A stretch of 64,000 nt of DNA from Teratosphaeria epicoccoides (GCA_021401465.1 JADDMT010000002.1:62001-126000), one strand, 5' to 3'; positions 8,322 to 21,400 are shown, numbered from the stretch's first letter. Program-made: numbers and translations. The notes: generated from the letters alone by a model not told the origin.

Positions 8322-11300
8322 ATGTCGGGGAAAAGGTCATGAGATATGCTAGCGTCCTTTCGTCTTGGTTTGATGGAGCTCCGTACAGGTTCGCATTTTC
8401 GTAAGGCCAGCGTATATCTATTCATTCTGGCTTGTTGAAGTCCTCGGCGCAAGCGGCGCTGATTTTTGGATTCTCAGCACTCGTCGAGCGTCCTGAAGCC
8501 CTGTCTCTCAGTTTGATTCCTGAATGGACTCACATGATCCGTCAAACAGGCAGCCCTCTTGAGTCCACCGCACATTCCATCGCATGATCAAACGGGTTGT
8601 CGCGACATGCAGGGGTATTCATTGTCAGAGGCTCACTGCAGCATCGAGGCCTCGACTGTAATCAGGAGGCCTGGCATTCTTGATAATAATGCAGTCGTCG
8701 ACTCGTCTAGTTAACTGGAATTTCTGGATCGTCGTCTTTGCACAGAAGGGCAGTGGTGATCATGGCGCTGAAAAGGCTTGGGCCCGGCCATTCGGTTGGT
8801 TGACGTGAAGATGTCGACTTGGAGAACCAATTAGACATGCCGAGTCCCAGCAGTTGTCGCGCTGACCACCGATTGACTTGTTTGACACAGGTAAGAGCTT
8901 ATCAACACGATCCCACGATACGATGGACGCCGTAAGGAACTCACAGTGCTGGTTGAAGCATGCAAATGCTGACTCTTCCCGTCAGCTGCTTAACCGATCC
9001 ATTGACTGATAGAAGAAGGGGTTCGCGCAAAAGACACCGAGCAGCGCCTGCCGGCCTGCCATCGGGTGTCAATTGCAGAATCGCAGTTCCATGGCGATGG
9101 GGTCATCGCTTGCTGGCGATTGTCCGTCAACAAGAAGTCGGTCCTGAGCTTCTGCCTCTGCTCAAGACATGAAACTAGTCCCACAAATCGTCCTCTACAC
9201 CTCGAGACATCCTGAGCAGCCCGCCTTGCCTTCCAGAAATACCCGGAATAACGCGGTTAAGGCGGACTTGAATAGTCGCAGTACGGCTCAGGATCTAGGG
9301 GAGCGGGCTGGTCAATGTATCTTATCGAGCAGAGCTTGCGATCAGCCGGGCAAGGATAGCTCTATGGCTCGAACCGTCAGTGCTTATGCAATCTTTGGAT
9401 CGCAGATTAGATCTTGGACTGACTAGGTAGCAGACACACATCGTGCCAGGCTCGTTTTGTTTATAACGCACTCCGTAGTAATGTCCGGGTTGGTTGATCT
9501 TGCATCTCTTATTTCACGAAGAGGTTAGCGAGCGAGGTGGATGAGCTGAGGGATGTGATGGGTGCTCACGCCATAGCGTTGGCCCGCGACGGGAGCTGGT
9601 GTCTTTCACAGCAGCACGAGAAGCGTAATGGCGGTGCGCAGTGTCATGGTGTAGCTAGCTGTGGTCTGTTGAATGTCGTAAGTCGCCGTCACTGCTGTAT
9701 ATGGGGGCTGCATGGTGTTATGAGTTGACCACGGACATGCAGGACCTTGGCTGGTGAGTTTCATCGGTGAGGTCTTGATCGATTACACGTGTTACCCGGA
9801 TCGAGTCAGGTCTATGGCAAGTCTAGATCGGTACCTAAGGAAACCACCCAGGTATATCCTCACCAACACCCTCAAATGCAAGGTCGGCCGTGTTGGAGGG
9901 TGTCATAGGGCCAACGCGTTTCCTGCTTCGGAACATCCGAGCCGCGCTTCAACGAGTAGGCTACATGTACTTGGCTCCAGTCCTTACTAGTAGATTAGTA
10001 CCCCTGTGAAGAGCTGCCTGAGCGATCTCTGGGCGAGCGGTAGGGCGGCGTGCCATCTCCAGACTCGCTGAAGTGTCTTGTCACTCTGAGTTCAATGCTC
10101 ATCTGTCCTCAATCGTGTACTTCTCTCCGAAATATGGCTTGTATCTCTCTCTCAAGATGTTGCTCATTCTTAATGGGTTTATCTCGAATCCCGATCGGCC
10201 ACAAAGCGGACACGCTCTCACTTGGCTCTCCATTTACCCGAGGCACCGCCACTCATGACACCTGCTCTGATGCATAGGCTTTGCCTTTGCAGCCGCAGAT
10301 GATCTAGTAGGCGTTAAGATGTGAAGCATTGAATCACTTATGTCTTAACACGATCGGCTCCTGGCTTGTCGAGAAACGATAGAGAGTATTGGCAGAAAGC
10401 GGTCTCTGGACATTATTCCCCAATACCTGCGTAGCTGCGAACCTGCGATGAGGTCGCGAAGAATTTGCGACTCGGTTGATATCCACCCTCGCTCTGGACT
10501 CGATGGAATCCTGCTGTATATAGTCCATCGTAGCTCACAGCGCTGCGTTCGCCATTCGAGGTGTCTCGGCGTCGAATGCAATATCACAACACGGAGTCTG
10601 TCGCAATTGTCCCTATGGTCAGTCGAGCTACTGCTGATGACGTGACACATGAATCCAGAGCCATTGCTTCTCCTCAGCCCGCAGTTGGCATCAGTCAACC
10701 CTGACAGTGATGATACCACAAATGACAGTGATTGCGACCTTCGAGACGTCACTCTGGCCCTCGATCTGACTGGGGATCGAGGTGACAAGAACCTGTTACT
10801 AAAAGGCCGATGTTTTGTGGCGCCGAATCTATTACCTTTCAGGCGCACCACAATGCTCGACGTCTGCTCTTGATTAGTCATCTACCTTTCCACCTCCCTC
10901 AGCGCCCAACACCAATAAACCTTCTGAGATCACGTCCGCCGTAGCGAAAATACTCACCGCCATCTGCGTGAAGCTACTCTTCAGACTTACACAGGACTCA
11001 GATATGGCCTGCCCATCCCCGAGACCTCCCTCGTGACGCGGTTCATAGGAACTTGTGAGACCATCCTTTTGGCGCCTTCCTGGTCACTAGCAAGCGGACA
11101 TTCGCGATCCTGATGCTCTGCGCCGCCATCGTCTTTGTAGGCCTCTACACCATGGAGACCAAACATATTTGCTGATATACCATGACCTTCAACAAAATCG
11201 GAGCGCGCTGCTGGGCGGACATGGAAGAGCCTACACCACCACTGCCACCCCCGGTGCAGGCAACCCGTGATAGCCTTGAGAAGTCTGCATACTGCGATGA

Positions 11301-12741
11301 AGAGCCACGCGTTAGTGGGCAGAACAGGCTTGCGTCTCTGCTGACATGGCCTATCCCGATACCGCTTGCGATGTGTTGTTTGAAGTGCGTTGCTATTCGT
11401 TGCTTATTTCTTGCTCCCCTGCAGGATCCGCTGCAGCTTGCGTATTCAGCGCAACGGTGAGGGCCAGACTGCCTTGGCGGGACACCATCATGGTTATCCG
11501 GGCATGAGTTTTGCGGAAGTGGTGGGCTGCGTCACAAAAAAGAGCAAAGGTCAGAGAAGGTCAATCCTACGGTATCCCACTGTTTTGTATGCGACCTGGG
11601 TCGACTGAATATGTCCAGAATATGCAGACGAGCAAGGCCAGACGAAAGACTCTGTCACCAATCAGATCAGCTCCTGAACAGCCGGCTCGCTGGTGTCGGC
11701 CACATCCGTTAGCGGTCGATCATGATCAACCAATCGCCATCGTACTGAAAAGTGACATATGTCTCTGGACGCCCTCAAGTGCCAGGTAAAGACGATCGAG
11801 ACGAGATGGAAAGATGGGAGCCAATAGATCTGCACCGCGGGCTAGCTCTCTTGCTGGCGGCGGGGACACCCATTAGCTGCAGATCGTGATCTACAAATCG
11901 GCTTGATGCAGCGTCACACAGCATCTTTGTGCCCGGATATCGAGCTGCACTGGTAAGCATCTGAGCGTACATGGACAGTACACCGCGCAGGCTCGACTAA
12001 TTTTGTTTCAAATGATCGCAACTGAAGATCGGAGTGAGGACGAGCGACTAGACAATTGGATTACAGGAACACCCAACAGAATGGGAGATGCCTTATGTTT
12101 TTATCCCAGGACCGAATGCAAATCCAGCGTCGTGCCTTGGGCAATCTCAATGCTGAAGCCAGAGCATCGCGACAGCTCTACGTCCGTTGGCCATGATACT
12201 GACGCTCACAATCATCGGTCAGCGAGGTATGCTTTCGCTTCCCCTGTCCGGCATCACACCCGCTACGTTCGCCGGACGTAGCACAAGCGCGCCGACCGAA
12301 GACCGAACATTGAACAGTCCCTCGTCCACCTCACCGCTGTCTCCAGCTGCTCCTCCACTCTAGAATCCTCGTCTTACCGGCAGCAAGCAACTGCAATGCC
12401 GCATAGTCGGCGATTGCGGCGCATACGGCATCTTCTGCGGGTGTGAAGCTGACGGTGCAACCGGTGATCATATGTGCAGGGGTCAGACCGATGAGAAGTG
12501 CGGACAGCCTGGGGATGTTGCGGGGAGGGGCCCGTTTGTTATGTGGGGAGGGGAGGACATGGATCAGGAGATTCCTTGTTGCTGGCAAGACTGGTCGGGG
12601 ACTCGGGTCTGAAACCAGGGATCAATGTCGCGGGGAGCTTGCGTACTGCTGCCTTTGAATAGGAAGCAAGAGCTTTCTCTGCTGTCCTTCGCCACGCAAC
12701 GCCTCGCTAAATCCAAGCATCAGCGCGCAAGACACAGATCT
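8322..12741. other. 4.4 kb stretch without a supportable gene
   Basis: This is the longest empty stretch in the window. Both strands carry only short overlapping open frames, the longest being 178 codons at 10345-10881 on the minus strand, which has low-complexity Ser/Arg composition and no motif. Around 11100-11180 a reading frame encodes a short hydrophobic run (FAILMLCAAIVFVGLYTME) that may be a scrap of a membrane-protein gene, but stops surround it. I see no terminal repeats, no transposase or reverse transcriptase motif and no tRNA. Decayed genes or a long regulatory region are both possible. Confidence 0.5.
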
Positions 12742-14253
12742 CTACTTCGTCATCTCTTCCTGCTCTCGAGAACACTTCCTTCTATGTAGATGCAACCCAC
12801 TCATGACCCGACCCAACCCATGCCTCTGCTCGTGCTCTTCGTCCCAGTGCCCCTGGTCTGCAGCCGCAGCGCTCTGCGCTCTGTCCCGCTTCGCATTCTG
12901 CGCCTTCACCCGGCCTTCATCTTGCCCGCGGAACGGCATGAGCTGACTTAGCCCACGCTTCGTCCTGGTATACGTCTCCATGCCCTGTAAAACCCTATAC
13001 GCACCAGAGCGCTTGAGATGATGCAGGTCCACGCCCTGCTTCTCAAGATGTGTGATGAAAGCCCGGAAAGACGCTGTAGTGGGTCGGTAGTGACCACTGA
13101 GGGGCGAAAGGTAGGTGAGCTTGCCATCCTCGATGCCGATAGAGCCCGCTGAAGAGATTCGGGCGCCGGCGAGGAAGGATGCGTGTTGGAATGCTCCGCT
13201 GGATTTGATGCCGACGTAGAGTCTCCCTACTGTATCGGCGACGTAAATCCATGTTCCAGGCTTGATAGAGGCGCGGAGGAGGTTGTTCAGTATGGTTGCC
13301 GGAGAGACTCGGTAGTGGTGCTGTCTCTTAAGACCTGGCGTCTGGTCACTCGTCACTTGCTGATGCGCCTGCGCAAGCTCCAAGTCGAACGATGATGTAG
13401 AGACCAGTGCCGGAACAGGATCCTCTTCATAGGCAAAGGCTGGCTCGTCAGAGTCTTTCCGTACGATACCATGTATAGAGTCCTTGTACAGGTCTGCACT
13501 GGTTGTGACCAGTTCGTCATTCTTCACCCAGCGCAGAAGACCCTCGTCATCTACTCTAACGAGATAGTCTCGCCGCTCGTCCTTGCTCAAGTAGCGGACT
13601 CTCTCGCGATCGAGTTTTGACCTGGAACAACCAGGCAAGTCAAGATACTTGCCATCGCCTTGATCGAGCCATTCAAAGAATTGTTGGGTCGTATTCTCTC
13701 GTTGCCACCGCTCATGGTAGACCTGAAGGTTAGTGCCGTAGCGATGTTTCTCGTCGACCATCTCCAGGAAATAACGCACGTCCATCAGCATGCCGCCCGC
13801 AGCACCTGAGTCTTTTCCCGATGGACTGGACGTTTCCGAGCTGGGGTCGGTTCGCTCTCCACAGGCGGCATGCTCGGCGATGCCACCGATCCTCCTCCAG
13901 TTTGCTCTGGCATGATCTGCTGGCGACTCACAAACGTCATCAACTCCGGCCGCATGCCGTTGTCGAGGCGCAATGATGGTTCGATACCTCCACTCCTTCA
14001 TTGCTTCCATCCATCGCTCCGAAGGGTCCAGGGTCAGACCATCGAGCTGCCTACGCTCTCGGTGACCGCGATAAGCCTTTTGGATCCTGGTGGCTGCTTC
14101 CTCCTGCGTCAAGTGGTATTTGCGTAGGATCTCGCCTTCCTTCTCAACCTGGGCTTGTTGGATCCGTCGCATTTGATCTTCAGTAGGCAGTTTCAGCCTC
14201 TCCAGATACTCGATCCGCGACAGTGCTCGTTCGCGGCCAGAGGACTCGGCCAT
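12742..14253 (-). CDS. IQ-motif (calmodulin-binding) fungal protein
   Basis: A 503-residue single-exon protein. I start at ATG 14253 (MAESSGRERALSRIEYLERL), because the open frame upstream has no cognate start and encodes an unrelated hydrophobic stretch. Residues 52-70 form an IQ motif (AATRIQKAYRGHRERRQ), which in other proteins binds calmodulin or a light chain. Downstream are conserved blocks that I associate with a fungal IQ-domain family: YFLEMVDEKHRYGTNL, FFEWLDQGDGKYLDLPGC, RVRYLSKDERRDYLVRVD and KDSIHGIV. A central region (SPATILNNLLRASIKPGTW, YVADTVGRLYVGIKSSGAF) looks like a folded domain, and the C-terminus is basic and disordered. Biochemical role is unknown; calcium/calmodulin regulation is inferred from the IQ motif only. 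Divergent from the EVE-domain gene. Confidence 0.85.
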   Translation of the reverse strand: MAESSGRERALSRIEYLERLKLPTEDQMRRIQQAQVEKEGEILRKYHLTQEEAATRIQKAYRGHRERRQLDGLTLDPSERWMEAMKEWRYRTIIAPRQRHAAGVDDVCESPADHARANWRRIGGIAEHAACGERTDPSSETSSPSGKDSGAAGGMLMDVRYFLEMVDEKHRYGTNLQVYHERWQRENTTQQFFEWLDQGDGKYLDLPGCSRSKLDRERVRYLSKDERRDYLVRVDDEGLLRWVKNDELVTTSADLYKDSIHGIVRKDSDEPAFAYEEDPVPALVSTSSFDLELAQAHQQVTSDQTPGLKRQHHYRVSPATILNNLLRASIKPGTWIYVADTVGRLYVGIKSSGAFQHASFLAGARISSAGSIGIEDGKLTYLSPLSGHYRPTTASFRAFITHLEKQGVDLHHLKRSGAYRVLQGMETYTRTKRGLSQLMPFRGQDEGRVKAQNAKRDRAQSAAAADQGHWDEEHEQRHGLGRVMSGLHLHRRKCSREQEEMTK

Positions 14254-15200
14254 GATGGTCGCAAAGATGATAATGACGGCTAGTGCCAGGCCATCCAGCA
14301 ATGCCACGCCCATGTCCTGCTGATATGATTCGATGTCTTGCCAAGGAGCCCGCACTACTTCCTAGCGCACAGCAGGCATCGCTGTGAGTATGCCTTGACG
14401 GTACATGTGTATATGCAGCTTCCCATTGGCGACTTTTGTGGTGTTTGGTGTTTGAAAAGACAACGGGACAGCGCGAAGAAGGGGCGCACCGCACATGCGG
14501 ATGTTCCATACTTGCGGGACTTTTTCAATGCTATTTGGCTTGACTAATGGCCACAGGTTGTAAGTACCTACCTGTACGCGTGTAAATCAAGGTATTTTCC
14601 CAGGTCGATCTAGGTTATGACTGTACTGAAGCGCTGACGTGGAGGATCGACCACAGCACAGCCCCACCGTCCACGAGGCCACCAGGCTGCAGGAAGCGGA
14701 AGGAGCAGAAATGCTTGATATTTTGAACCGCAGCACCCGTCATCATCCATGCCCGCTTTTCCCATTTCTTACATGTATTTACGCTCCTGAGTTTTGACTT
14801 CCAACGGATTGAATCCGCTGCTGAAGTTGAGGCGCAGCAGCCACATGCATGATTCAGCCCCGGTTGGCACGGCAGCACGCACCTTTGCCCACGCCGGTCT
14901 TGGAGGTAGTCTGTGGTGCAGGGCTCGGTAATGATGCCTGGCCGTCTGCATGTGGGCAGGCTGTTAACATAAAAACAGTTTTTGGTGGGGTGAGATTCGA
15001 GGTACGAGGAAGGGGCGGCACGAGAAGGGAAGGAGCGCCCCCTTAGCGCGGCAATTTAGAGTTTGTGTCCCGCAGCTTCTACGTTTGTCCAGGCGCGTGT
15101 CACTTTCGAAGCTCCACGCCTTGAAACATGCTTTTGCTTGTCTCTTCTCCATCTTCAACAATACGTGCATAGTCGCGCATCATCCACGCGGAGATACAGC
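14254..15200. other. Divergent intergenic region
   Basis: About 950 bp between the starts of the IQ-motif gene and the AT-hook/EVE gene. No coding sequence, RNA gene or repeat that I can support. It contains both promoters. Confidence 0.55.
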
Positions 15201-17656
15201 ATGCCTCCCAAGAAGGGCGCCGCCGCAAAGGCAAATGCAAAGGCGAAGGCGACGCCGAAGAAAAGCACAGCTGCAGCGCCTGAACCGCCAGCGACCGTCA
15301 CAACGAACCGTGGCAAAGAGCACGACACGACCGCTGCCGCTGCACGTCCGCGCCGCAATATTGCGAACACCGACGCGACTCCAGCTTCGAGCAAACCAAA
15401 GGTCAATGGTAAGTACATCCTCAGTCCATGGCAAGAAGCACCTCATTATATCGAATGCAAACTGACGACTTGCCAGCCGCCGTCGAGCCGAAGAAGCGTG
15501 GCAGACCGTCAAGAGCTGAGGAGCGCGCTGAGGAGCCTCCGAAGAAGCGTGCTAGGACGGCCGCTGCCAGACAGGAAGCGGTTGGCGGCGAGGCGGAGGA
15601 AGATCATGTCCCTGAGCCGCCCAAGAGAAAGGGTCGTCCAGCTGCGACAAAGGCCGATCCACCGGCCGCTGACACTACTACAGCGTCTACGAAGAGAGGC
15701 AGGCTGACCAAGGCGGTGAAGCAAGACGCGGTCAAAGGTGGAGAGAAGAATGTGAACGGCGCTGCAACTACTACGACCAGTAGAAGGGGGCGAACGGCAA
15801 AAGATGCACAGAACGAAGATGAGGGGACAGTTGCTGAGGAGCCTGCCCAGCCAAAGAAACGCGGCAGGTCTGCCAAAGCTCCTGTCCCTGAGCCGGATGA
15901 AGACACACATGAAGATGAGCCCGAGGAAGTTCAGCTGGCAAAGAAGCGTGGTCGGAATGCTGCGCCGGCTGCTGAGCCAGAGACCGCCAAAGCACCGGCC
16001 AAGCGTGGACGCTCAGTCAAGGCGAGGGGTGCCCCTGCCGTGACTGAGGAAGAGCAGGCCCCACCCAAGCGTCGTGGCAGACCTCCAAGGGGCGGTGAGA
16101 CGACCAAGATTGATACCGATGATCATGCTGCTGCCGAGCAGCTGGGGGAGGAGCTGGAAGATGCAGCACACGCGCCAAAGAACGGAAAGGGTCCGGCGAA
16201 GAAGGGCAAAGGCGGTGCTAAGCCGAAGGCGGCGGCAGACCAGCAGACCGCAAACCACGCAGCGGTCGAGACGGTGGGCAAGCAGTACTGGCTAATGAAG
16301 GCCGAGCAAGAGGACCGCGAGCAGAAGGCGCGCGATGGGACTCTTGTTAACACCAAGTTCACCATCGACAACCTGCGCGGCAAGAACAAGCCAGAGTTGT
16401 GGGACGGTGTGCGTAATCCTCAGGCGGCTAAGAACCTCAGGGCCATGCGCAAGGGCGATCTCGCGTTCTTCTACGCTAGTGGCGGGCAGAAGGGCCGCAA
16501 GCCCAGCATCGTAGGATTCATGGAGATCGTCTCGGAATCCGAGCCAGATGTGACGGCGGAGAGCGAGAGCAGCATCTACTACGAGGGTCAAAAAGGCAAG
16601 AGGAGGAATTGGGTTGTGGTTGGTGTTGAATTTCGTCACAAACTGGCGACGCCGATTCCGCTCTCCGATTTGCAGAAATACAAGGGAGCTGGTGGCGTCT
16701 TGAGCAAGATGGAGCTGCACACACAGGCTAGGTTGAGTGTGAGCAGGGTCAGCGCGGCAGAGTGGAAGTTCATCACCGAGAAGCTCATTAAGGATGAGTA
16801 TCCAGGCGATGATGCCCTGACTAAAGGCTTGACGCTCACTGGAGACACCGAGATGTTCGATGTCCAGGGCGATGTGGATGTGGACGGCGCTGTCGCTGCC
16901 GCTGCCGACGAGAAGCATGGCGAGAGGCGAGAGAAGGTATCTGAGCTGCCTACCATTCGTGCTGAAGGTCTTGCGCTTGGCGGCGATCCTGCCGAGTTGC
17001 CGAATCACAGTACTCAGCCGGAGCTTCCAGATCTCCCGCTCCCGACCATCGAGACAGACGCCCTGACTACCGACACGGTGCTGCCGTCTACAACGAACAT
17101 CACGTCTCGTCCCCCCAGCCGCGTAGGTTCTCGCGCTCTGACTGCTAAGCCAGCTTCGCGTGCCAACTCTCGGCAGCCATCGAGCCAGCCATCTGCAGCT
17201 CGGTCCGCCGCTGCTTCGACCGCCGGTCTGGTCACAAAGACAAGCAAGGCTGGCTCGCGTGCTAGCTCACGAGCGCGATCCGCAGCTCCGTCTGAATCCG
17301 CAATTCTCAACAATACCAACGAGATTAGCAGCGCCAACGGTGATACAAACAGTCTGCGTCCAGGCTCTGTCGGTGGCCTGAGTGCATCATCAACTCGTCC
17401 CGGCTCTGCCAATGGCCTGGCCGCATCCTCCGCACGTCCCGGTTCCGCCGGCAGCCGCGCCAGCTCTCGTGGCCACAGCGCCAAGCCGACGCCAGCCCGC
17501 GCAGGCAGCACTCAGCCTGCGGGCCGAATGGCTGCAGTCATCGAGGACGATGATGGTGTCCGTGTCCCTGACGAATTGCCATACCTACCAACCGAGGCGG
17601 ACACTGCCTTCGATCTGTCGGTCGACGTTGTGCGGGCCGAACGGATTGTCGAGTAG
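15201..17656 (+). CDS. AT-hook repeat protein with an EVE (thymocyte nuclear protein 1-like) domain
   Basis: Predicted nuclear DNA-binding protein of 795 aa. Exons 15201-15408 and 15477-17656; the 68-nt intron is GTAAGT...GCCAG. The N-terminal 330 residues are Lys/Ala/Pro-rich and hold about eight evenly spaced AT-hook-like cores (KKRGRPSR, KRKGRPAA, KRGRLTK, RRGRTAK, KKRGRSAK, KKRGRNAA, KRGRSVK, KRRGRPPR). An EVE domain follows at about 337-500: QYWLMKAEQEDREQKA, FTIDNLRGKNKPELWDGV, MRKGDLAFFYASG and SIVGFMEIVSES. EVE domains belong to the PUA-like fold; some read modified bases, and the human relative THYN1 is a nuclear protein of this type. The tail (530-795) is Ser/Arg/Pro-rich with RPGS repeats. 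Function is inferred as chromatin-associated. Convergent with another AT-hook-bearing gene. Confidence 0.9.
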
Positions 17657-18471
17657 AATTTCCGACGCTGCAGAGAGGTCGCGAGAGGCTGGACGAATTA
17701 CGAGCACTACTACCGCCATATGGAGTGCCTCGGTCCGCGGATCGATGAGCCCATGCGAGGTGGCAGTGCGCCGGTACATGCGTGAGGTTGTGCGAATGAC
17801 GAGCCTGGCGAGTGTGTTATAGCTGTTGCGCCGCGCTCGGTGGCTTTGAATAGTCCGGCTGAGTGCGTCAGACGCTTGTAAATCCGCATGAGGCATTTGA
17901 AAACAATGCGGGCATGGCACGGCGTCGAGGGCGACATGGGTACATGATGTATGTATATATAGTATTGGTCTCGCCGCGGCTGGCTAGCCAGCTTCGCACA
18001 ACCCTGTACGATGAATCTTGTCCTCGGGTTTCTTGCTCGTAGATTCCCTGCCCTCTACCGCTGCAACAGCACGGTTGTAGAGCTCTGTGTTCGAGTGTGT
18101 GCAATCACAATGGGACGCTCGTTCCAGATCTGCCGTGTGGTGCAGATCTCATCTGTACCAATGACAAATTCCTACCCACTATGTCGTCTGAGCGGGAACG
18201 TGAGAAGACATTCATTGGTAATGCAAGACAACGATACGGGCGCCTACTGCAATCGCCCTGTCGACATGTATCATCAAGCCTAGTCTGAACGTCCATGCTC
18301 TCAAGAAACCAATCGCCACGCCTGCCTTTCTATACGCAAATCGCCACGCGTGCCAATAGCTCTTTTACAGTCTGTACCAATCGATGCTCGCCCTGAACGC
18401 AGCACAGCACACTCCAACTTCAACCAACCCATCACCAATGCAACGCCAGATTCACCACCGTCATCTCACCC
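17657..18471. other. Convergent intergenic region
   Basis: About 815 bp between two 3' ends. No supported gene. It contains a short TA-rich stretch (TGTATATATAG near 17951) and pyrimidine-rich sequence near 18370-18470; both UTRs are expected here. Confidence 0.55.
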
Positions 18472-21400
18472 CTAAGCAGGCAAGACCGCCTCATCTTCCC
18501 CATCCATCCCAATTCCACTATCCATGGCCCTCTTACCCTTCCTCCCTCGCCCCTTCCTCCCACCCTGAGAGCTCGACGACGCGCTCGCGCTACTCTGACT
18601 CACAACCGTCTTCTTCGTAGTGACCGTCTTTGCCATCAAGCCCTCGACATCTATAGAGTTGAGCTCTGCGAACACAGCGTCGCCATCAGCGATCTGGGCG
18701 TTGCCTTCCTCTTCCCCCGCAGCAAGCGCGTTGGCATACTGCTGCTGCAGACTGCGGATCGTGCCTGAGGAACGGATGATATAGGCCTTGTACTGCGCAA
18801 GCAGATTCTTGAGCTGGTCGGTCGCAGTTGTCGTGGTAGTGGTTTGTTCCTCGACTTGAAGTTTAACGTTCTCAAGCTCCTCGTCTTTTGCATCGAGAAC
18901 CTCCTGCCAGCGTGCGTCGGCTTCCACCGCCTTCTGCTCAACGATCACGACCTTCTCCTGCTTCTCGCGTAGTTGATCGTTGAGATTATCGATCTCATCT
19001 TCTTTCTCGTTCTGCAGTAGTAAGAGAGCCTCAGCCTCAGCCTCTACTCTTCTCTCAAGGCTGGCTTTGTCCAACTCAAGCTTCGTCTTGACTGCACCTA
19101 GCTCCTCGATTTCACCATGCAAGTCCGCGATCTGCGCATTGCGATCCTCAATCTCAGAGTTGTGGAGATCAGTAAGCGTGATCTCCTGCTCCTGCAACTG
19201 ATGGATAGTAGCCTCATGCCGCTCGATGGTGTCCTGCAAAGCACGAATGCTGGCTTCGCTCTCTTCCTTGATGTCCAGGAACTTCGTACGCTCATTGTCT
19301 AGGTCGTTCTCAGCGCTGGTCAGATCAAGCTTGAGACCCTCGATATCTTCACTCTTTTCGGCGCTCTCAGTCTCTAGCTCAGCAATGCGTGCATCACGCT
19401 CGGCAAGAGCATCACGCATCTGTAGCTCAACCTCCTCAAGCTTGGTCTGCAGCTCCGTTATCTGGAGAGCGCGCTCTTGTGCAAGCTCATCTGCGGTCTC
19501 ACGACGGGCAACCTCTTCAGCAATAGCTTTCTGGTACTGCTCGTCACGGTCAGAGGCTGCTGTCTCAAGCTCTTTGACGTGCTTGTCATGCTCCTGCTGA
19601 ACTGCATGAAGCTTCAAGCGAAGCTCATTAGCCTCCTTGCCCATACTCAACAATTTCTCCTTGCTCTCTTCAAGTTGCACGTTGCGATCGTCCAGCTCCT
19701 CTTCCGCAGCTTCGCGCTGAGTCTGCTCCGATTCGTTGATCTGGCGTAGCTGCCCCAGAGTAGTGTTAAGATCCTGCAGCTCCTCCTCCAAACGGGTGAC
19801 ACGAGTCTCCAAGTCCTCAATATTCCCATCTTTCTGCTCGACCTCAGCCTCAGCAGCCTCGCGAGCCTTAAATTCAGTGTCGCGCTCAATTTTGACAGCG
19901 TCTAGCGTCTGTTGCAGCTCGTCGCGCTCGGTGGTAGTCTGCTCGACCAGGATCTCCATGCGTGTGATCTCGGTCTGACGCTCTTGTGTGAGCTCCTCTG
20001 CCTTATTGCGTAGCTCAGTCTCAGCCTCGAGCTTTGTCTCCAGGTCTTCGACAGTCTCTTCGCGCTCCTTGGCCATCTTCGAAATCGTCTCACGGTGTTC
20101 CTTCTCCATACGAGTGATGAGGTCCTGCAAACGAGTCTCCTCATTGCGATAATTCTCCAGGCTGATCGTGAGCTTCTCAATGCTGCTGATGGCCTGCTGA
20201 TGGTCGTTGCCCAAGGTGCTGGCCTCTTGTTTCTTGACGGCGAGCTCATGTTCGAGCTCCTCAACACGAGCACTGGCAGCGATAAGCTCCTCCTCAAGCT
20301 CGTCGATGGAGCGGTCTTTGGACTCGTTGTCGACATCCAGCTTGCGCCACTGCTCCTCAAGCGTGTCACGACGGATTTTGGCCTCCGCCAGATGCTCGAT
20401 CAAGCCATTAACTTGGCTGCCGAGGTCAGCGATGATGGTGTCCTTGTTGCTAAGGTCTTCCTGGTGGACACGTAGTTGCTGCACGAAATTCTTGCAGCTG
20501 GCCACAAGGATCCCGACGAGATCCGAGCTACTGGCGTTTTCTGGCACAGTGTCCGGAAGCTCGTCGTCCAAGAATTCGCGGATGTGCGCAAAAGATTCGC
20601 GGATGCTCTGCAGGATATGGAGGTAGCCGTCCTGCTTGTCCGCAATGCCAAAGCCGAGCCCATTGAGCTCGATGCGCAAGATTTCCAGGGCAGCCCTAGC
20701 CTCGTTGACCTCTTGGCTGAATACGGCAATCGCGCTGCGGTACTCCTCACGTTCATTCTCCCATGCAGCTGTGGCTTGCGAGAGCGACTTGCGAGAACCA
20801 GTTGTCTTCGTGGTTGTGATCACAGAGACATCACCCTTTGTCTCGTATCTGTCGATGACCTTCTGAGGTAGCTGCGGGTACTCAACACCTTCATGGGTGT
20901 CCAGCACCATCATGTTGCTGTCTGGCTCGATCTCGATGTGGTCCTCGAGACGGTGACTGGAAATGTGGGCGGCCAACTCTTGCTTCAGCTCAGCGACCTC
21001 GGCCTCCAGCTCGTAAACCTTCTCATGCTCCTCGGCGTCGTCGCTCAGATCGATGGCGTTCTGCCGCTGAGCCTCAAGCTGGAAGGTCAATTCCTCGATC
21101 TGCTGATTCTTATCGTACGCCTCTTGCTTCAGCTTCTCCAGCTCTGAGGTTGCGCGTCTGTCCCGTTTCGCCAAATCTTCGAGCTCATTCTGCTCCTCGG
21201 ACAAGCGATTGCGGCGCAGGCGGCGACGGATGCGCTCATCTAGCACCGCTGACAGTGGTGCAAACTGGAAGATCTGCGTCAGAGGGGTGCCGTCAACATC
21301 GTCTTGGGTGAAGACGGCTGGCAACGATGCTCGGCTGATTGTGTGCTGGCGCTTGCTCCCACCGGCGGGCGACATGGTAGCGCGGCGCATTATCTTCATG

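Noticed and set aside
9360..9380. T-loop-like sequence GGTTCGAGCC on the minus strand, possible tRNA
   Set aside because: The flanking five bases do not pair into a T stem, and no D-arm, anticodon arm or acceptor stem could be folded around it.
10345..10881. 178-codon minus-strand open frame in the empty region
   Set aside because: Composition is Ser/Arg-rich without hydrophobic core or motif, and no splice partner is evident. Not enough to call a gene.
12331..12588. 85-codon minus-strand frame with TPAEDAVCAAIADYAALQL
   Set aside because: Mildly protein-like but short, with no recognisable family and no credible upstream exon.
15063..15707. 214-codon plus-strand frame overlapping the start of the EVE-domain gene
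   Set aside because: It reads through the intron of the real gene, then continues out of frame in exon 2.
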